Positions 61,354 to 64,000 of a stretch of 64,000 bases of DNA are shown here, in pieces. The notes beneath the pieces were generated by a model. The model did no database searches and was not told the DNA's origin. It was given only the letters and a program-made list of their open reading frames with translations. Within the stretch, counting starts at the first letter, position 1; each line of letters starts with the position of its first letter. Made by a program: the position numbers and the translations under genes. Source of the DNA: Unio delphinus (lineage: Eukaryota > Mollusca > Bivalvia > Unionida > Unionidae); NCBI GenBank assembly GCA_029339505.1, contig JAQISU010000097.1, forward strand, positions 1,271,001 through 1,335,000, written 5' to 3'.

Positions 61354-62081
61354 AACATTAAATATCTTCGTCTAAATGAAACATTAATCAATACAAGTCT
61401 TTTTAGTTTTCTTATAACAAATTTATTTCAAATGAATATGTTACTATTTTTTCTTTCTTGGCGTAAGTGTGATATGTCTATTTTATTTCAGTTTAATTCT
61501 TTATATCTTTTTAAATTTTACGTCTTCTGTGATGCATATAGTTTCATTGGATTGTGCTTAAAAAGACATGAATTTTGATAGATAATTTGTCCATGTAGCT
61601 TTAAAATTTTAAAAGTTGTGAACATTTAATTTTGTTGTCTGTCAAATTGAACCCAAAAGTGTCCTACAGTCAAAATGTGACGTTTATCAAGTTTGTAATG
61701 TTCTAATATTTAAACCATTGGCGTTGTGGCCTTGAAAAAAATTGAATGTGATCTGAAAACATATCTTGGCCTTTAAATATCAGTAGCTGCTATGAATCTT
61801 CAAAAATATTGTTATTGTGTGCCATGAAATGTGGCCTTCCAGAGCATTTTCTTCAAAAATTGAGAATGAAGGACTTGGTTTGTTTTGTTGAAAAATTGAA
61901 GATGTACGGCTTGGTCATTTTGTGCATTCCATACTATAATTTCTATGTATACATTTTACAGGGGGTAGTAGTTGCGATTTATATATATAGATATTGTAAT
62001 AAATTTGAAGTATGTATACCGGTATTTGACATTGACAGCATCCCGTTTTTAAGCAATTCTTACATTTAATTGTGTGAGTAC

Positions 62082-63343
62082 CGTATTTTCCGGCCTATAG
62101 GTCGATGCGGAGTACAAGTCAAATTGACCAATTTTGTAAATTTTCCATCCTTCATCCATATACAAGTCGATTCGGAGTATAAGACGAGGCCAGGTCAATA
62201 ACTTGGCTTTGTAATTTATACTACCGGTAGTAACTTCCGGTTGCATGAATATTGATGGTATCGTCGTATGATATTCCAAACAACCGGCAATATCCATTGC
62301 AACAAGAGCTATGATCATTCCTTCCATTTGAAAGTTTAAACCTACGGTAATTTATTTGAGAAACTTTGTCAAATACAATTACGGTACTTTATTTAGAGAA
62401 CCATGCATTGGTACATACACGTGTCTAAGTTATATATATACATGTATAATCTATTGCATGAAAAGAGTATCAACACCGTCTACTCACCAGCGAATCTTGT
62501 AGCATACATTGAATCCATAATACAAATATTTCCATCGAAAATATCCACACACGGATGTAAAATATTCAATAGTTTTGTCACAGATCATTATGTGACTGAA
62601 TTCAATGAAAAGAAAATAAAAATTACGTAACGGATGTACGTAATGAATGATGAAATAGTACATGTCCGTAGATTAAATAATGGAAGCTAAAGTGTATTCT
62701 TATAATAACTACATGTAAAGTATTTTCCTGCCTGTAGGTCGATGCGGAGTACAAGCTGAATTGACCAATTTTGTAAATTTTCCATCCTTCGTCTATATAG
62801 AAGTCGATTCGGAGTATAAGATGAGGCCAGGTCAATAACTTGGCTTTGTATTTTATACTACCGGTAGTAACTTCCGGTTGCATGAATATTGATGGTATAG
62901 TCGTACGATATTCCATATTACAGGCAATATCCATTGCAACAAGAGCTATGATCATTCCTTCGAGTTGAAAGTTTAAACCTACGGTAATTTATCAGAGAAA
63001 CTTTGTCAAATACAATTACGGTACTTTATTCAGAGAACCATGCATTGGTACATACACGTGTTTAATTTATATATACATGTATAATCTATTGCATGAAAAG
63101 AGTATCAACACCGTGTACTCACCAGCGAATCTTGTTACATACATTGAATCCATAATACAAATATTTCCATCGAAAATATCCACACACGGATGTAAAATAT
63201 TCAATAATTTTGTCACAGATCATTATGTGACTGAATTCAATGGAAAGAAAATAACAAAAAATACGTAATGAATGATGAAATAGCACATGTCCGTAGATTA
63301 AATAATGGAAGCAAAAGTGTATTCTTATAATAACTACATGTAC
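62082..63343. repeat. tandem duplication of a 637-bp unit
   Basis: The marker GTCGATGCGGAGTACAAG is at 62101 and 62738. Both units share CCATCCTTC, GAGGCCAGGTCAATAACTTG, CTACCGGTAGTAACTTCCGG, ACCATGCATTGGTACATACA and TTCTTATAATAACTACATGTA. The first unit begins CCGTATTTTCCGGCCTATAG, a type of end found on some animal DNA transposons. Minus frames (62049-62327, 62623-62955) are conserved between units but match nothing I know. Confidence 0.92.
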
Positions 63344-64000
63344 ATCTCAGGATCTTTCTGTCTCTGAATTCAGTCATTGTAAATTTCAGCACATTTTCCC
63401 ACCCAAGCTGCTAGTCAAAGTTCTTTGAACTTGCCGCCCAGCTATTATGTCATGTTCTTTTGATGTACTCTAATAAATACAGCAGGCAGAACTGGCTGTA
63501 TTTTAACCAATGAATTGTGTCACTGTAAATATCAGCACAGCTAAAATGATAAAGTACCGTAGAAACATGATGTGGGGGATTCAGTAGAATGCATGATCTA
63601 CATTATTTTATAAATAATCATAGAACGCTAGAGTTAATATGGATTACATCCCTTTGTAGGATCAATTAGATCAATTAAAAAAAAGCTATGCCGGTAATTG
63701 CTCACGTGTGTCCAACATTATACTGGAAAATCAAATATTAATGGACCAGTTATATCATATCTTTTTTTTTAAGGAACAAACAATATTCTTTGAATTAGTA
63801 CATTACACTACCGAGTATAGACTGTAAGTGTGCTATGCGACCCGGTGAAGTTTTTGCCGGTAATTGTTTTCTTTTATTTTATGTTTGAGAAATAATAAAA
63901 AACACGCAGAATGCAAAATAAATAATGACAAAACTTACAAATATAAATGCAGTCATATTATTTTATGACAATTTTTTGACAGTAATTTAACATGAATTTG

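Larger units (their letters stand above)
59996..64000. other. upstream side of the IMP gene: intron or 5' flank
   Basis: The start phase of the exon at 59941 demands another upstream exon, so at least part of this is intron. I found no frame resembling the RRM1 start on the minus strand. The hAT fragment and the 637-bp duplication occupy much of it; 61360-62080 and 63345-64000 show nothing I can name. Confidence 0.7.

Noticed and set aside
59996..64000. RRM1 start exon of IMP in this window
   Set aside because: No minus-strand frame here shows the expected YIGNL-type first strand or RNP1; the exon is more likely beyond the window end.

Overview
The window is animal nuclear DNA, AT-rich and full of interspersed repeats, most likely from a mollusc and probably a bivalve. 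The evidence is (i) a many-exon gene with consensus GT-AG introns, (ii) several copies of a tRNA-headed SINE that resembles bivalve tRNA SINEs of the RUDI kind, and (iii) four copies of a second repeat whose core I recognise from molluscan genomes. No species can be named from the sequence alone.

One host gene dominates. On the minus strand, 15 coding exons between 59995 and 2466 can be joined with perfect phase agreement. They encode 547 residues of an IGF2BP/IMP/VICKZ family mRNA-binding protein: the end of RRM1, all of RRM2, an RGG-repeat linker, four KH domains (loops GRQG, GKGG, GSKG, GKGG) and a Q/G-rich tail with the stop codon. The 5' end, holding most of RRM1, the start codon and the promoter, is not visible and probably lies beyond position 64000. 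A long 3' UTR probably runs from 2465 to the only minus-strand AATAAA nearby, at 895-900.

The rest is intron and flank filled with mobile elements and tandem repeats. 1-9000: two complete non-autonomous hAT elements with perfect 8-bp target duplications and the end of a third, a 75-bp minisatellite, and dispersed duplications. 9.5-10.8 kb: an unidentified element with inverted ends. 14-18 kb: a tRNA-like SINE head and an AT microsatellite. 19.4-21.7 kb: a broken ZNF862-like hAT transposase gene. 26.4-28.8 kb: a hAT element with both ends but a deleted middle. 31 kb and 53 kb: 30-bp and 34-bp tandem arrays lying directly beside the KH2 and RRM2 exons. 34-58 kb: SINEs, hAT-like MITEs and a duplicated acidic-ORF repeat. 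61-63.3 kb: a hAT C-terminal fragment and a 637-bp tandem duplication.

Nothing here looks like a complete new multi-gene system. The more interesting signals are in the IMP gene: an octapeptide RGG linker, a NAGNAG acceptor inside RRM2, a duplicated copy of the last exon's start, a let-7-type seed match in the probable 3' UTR, and tandem arrays carrying donor-like motifs beside exons. The transposon remnants are well preserved enough to be classified.
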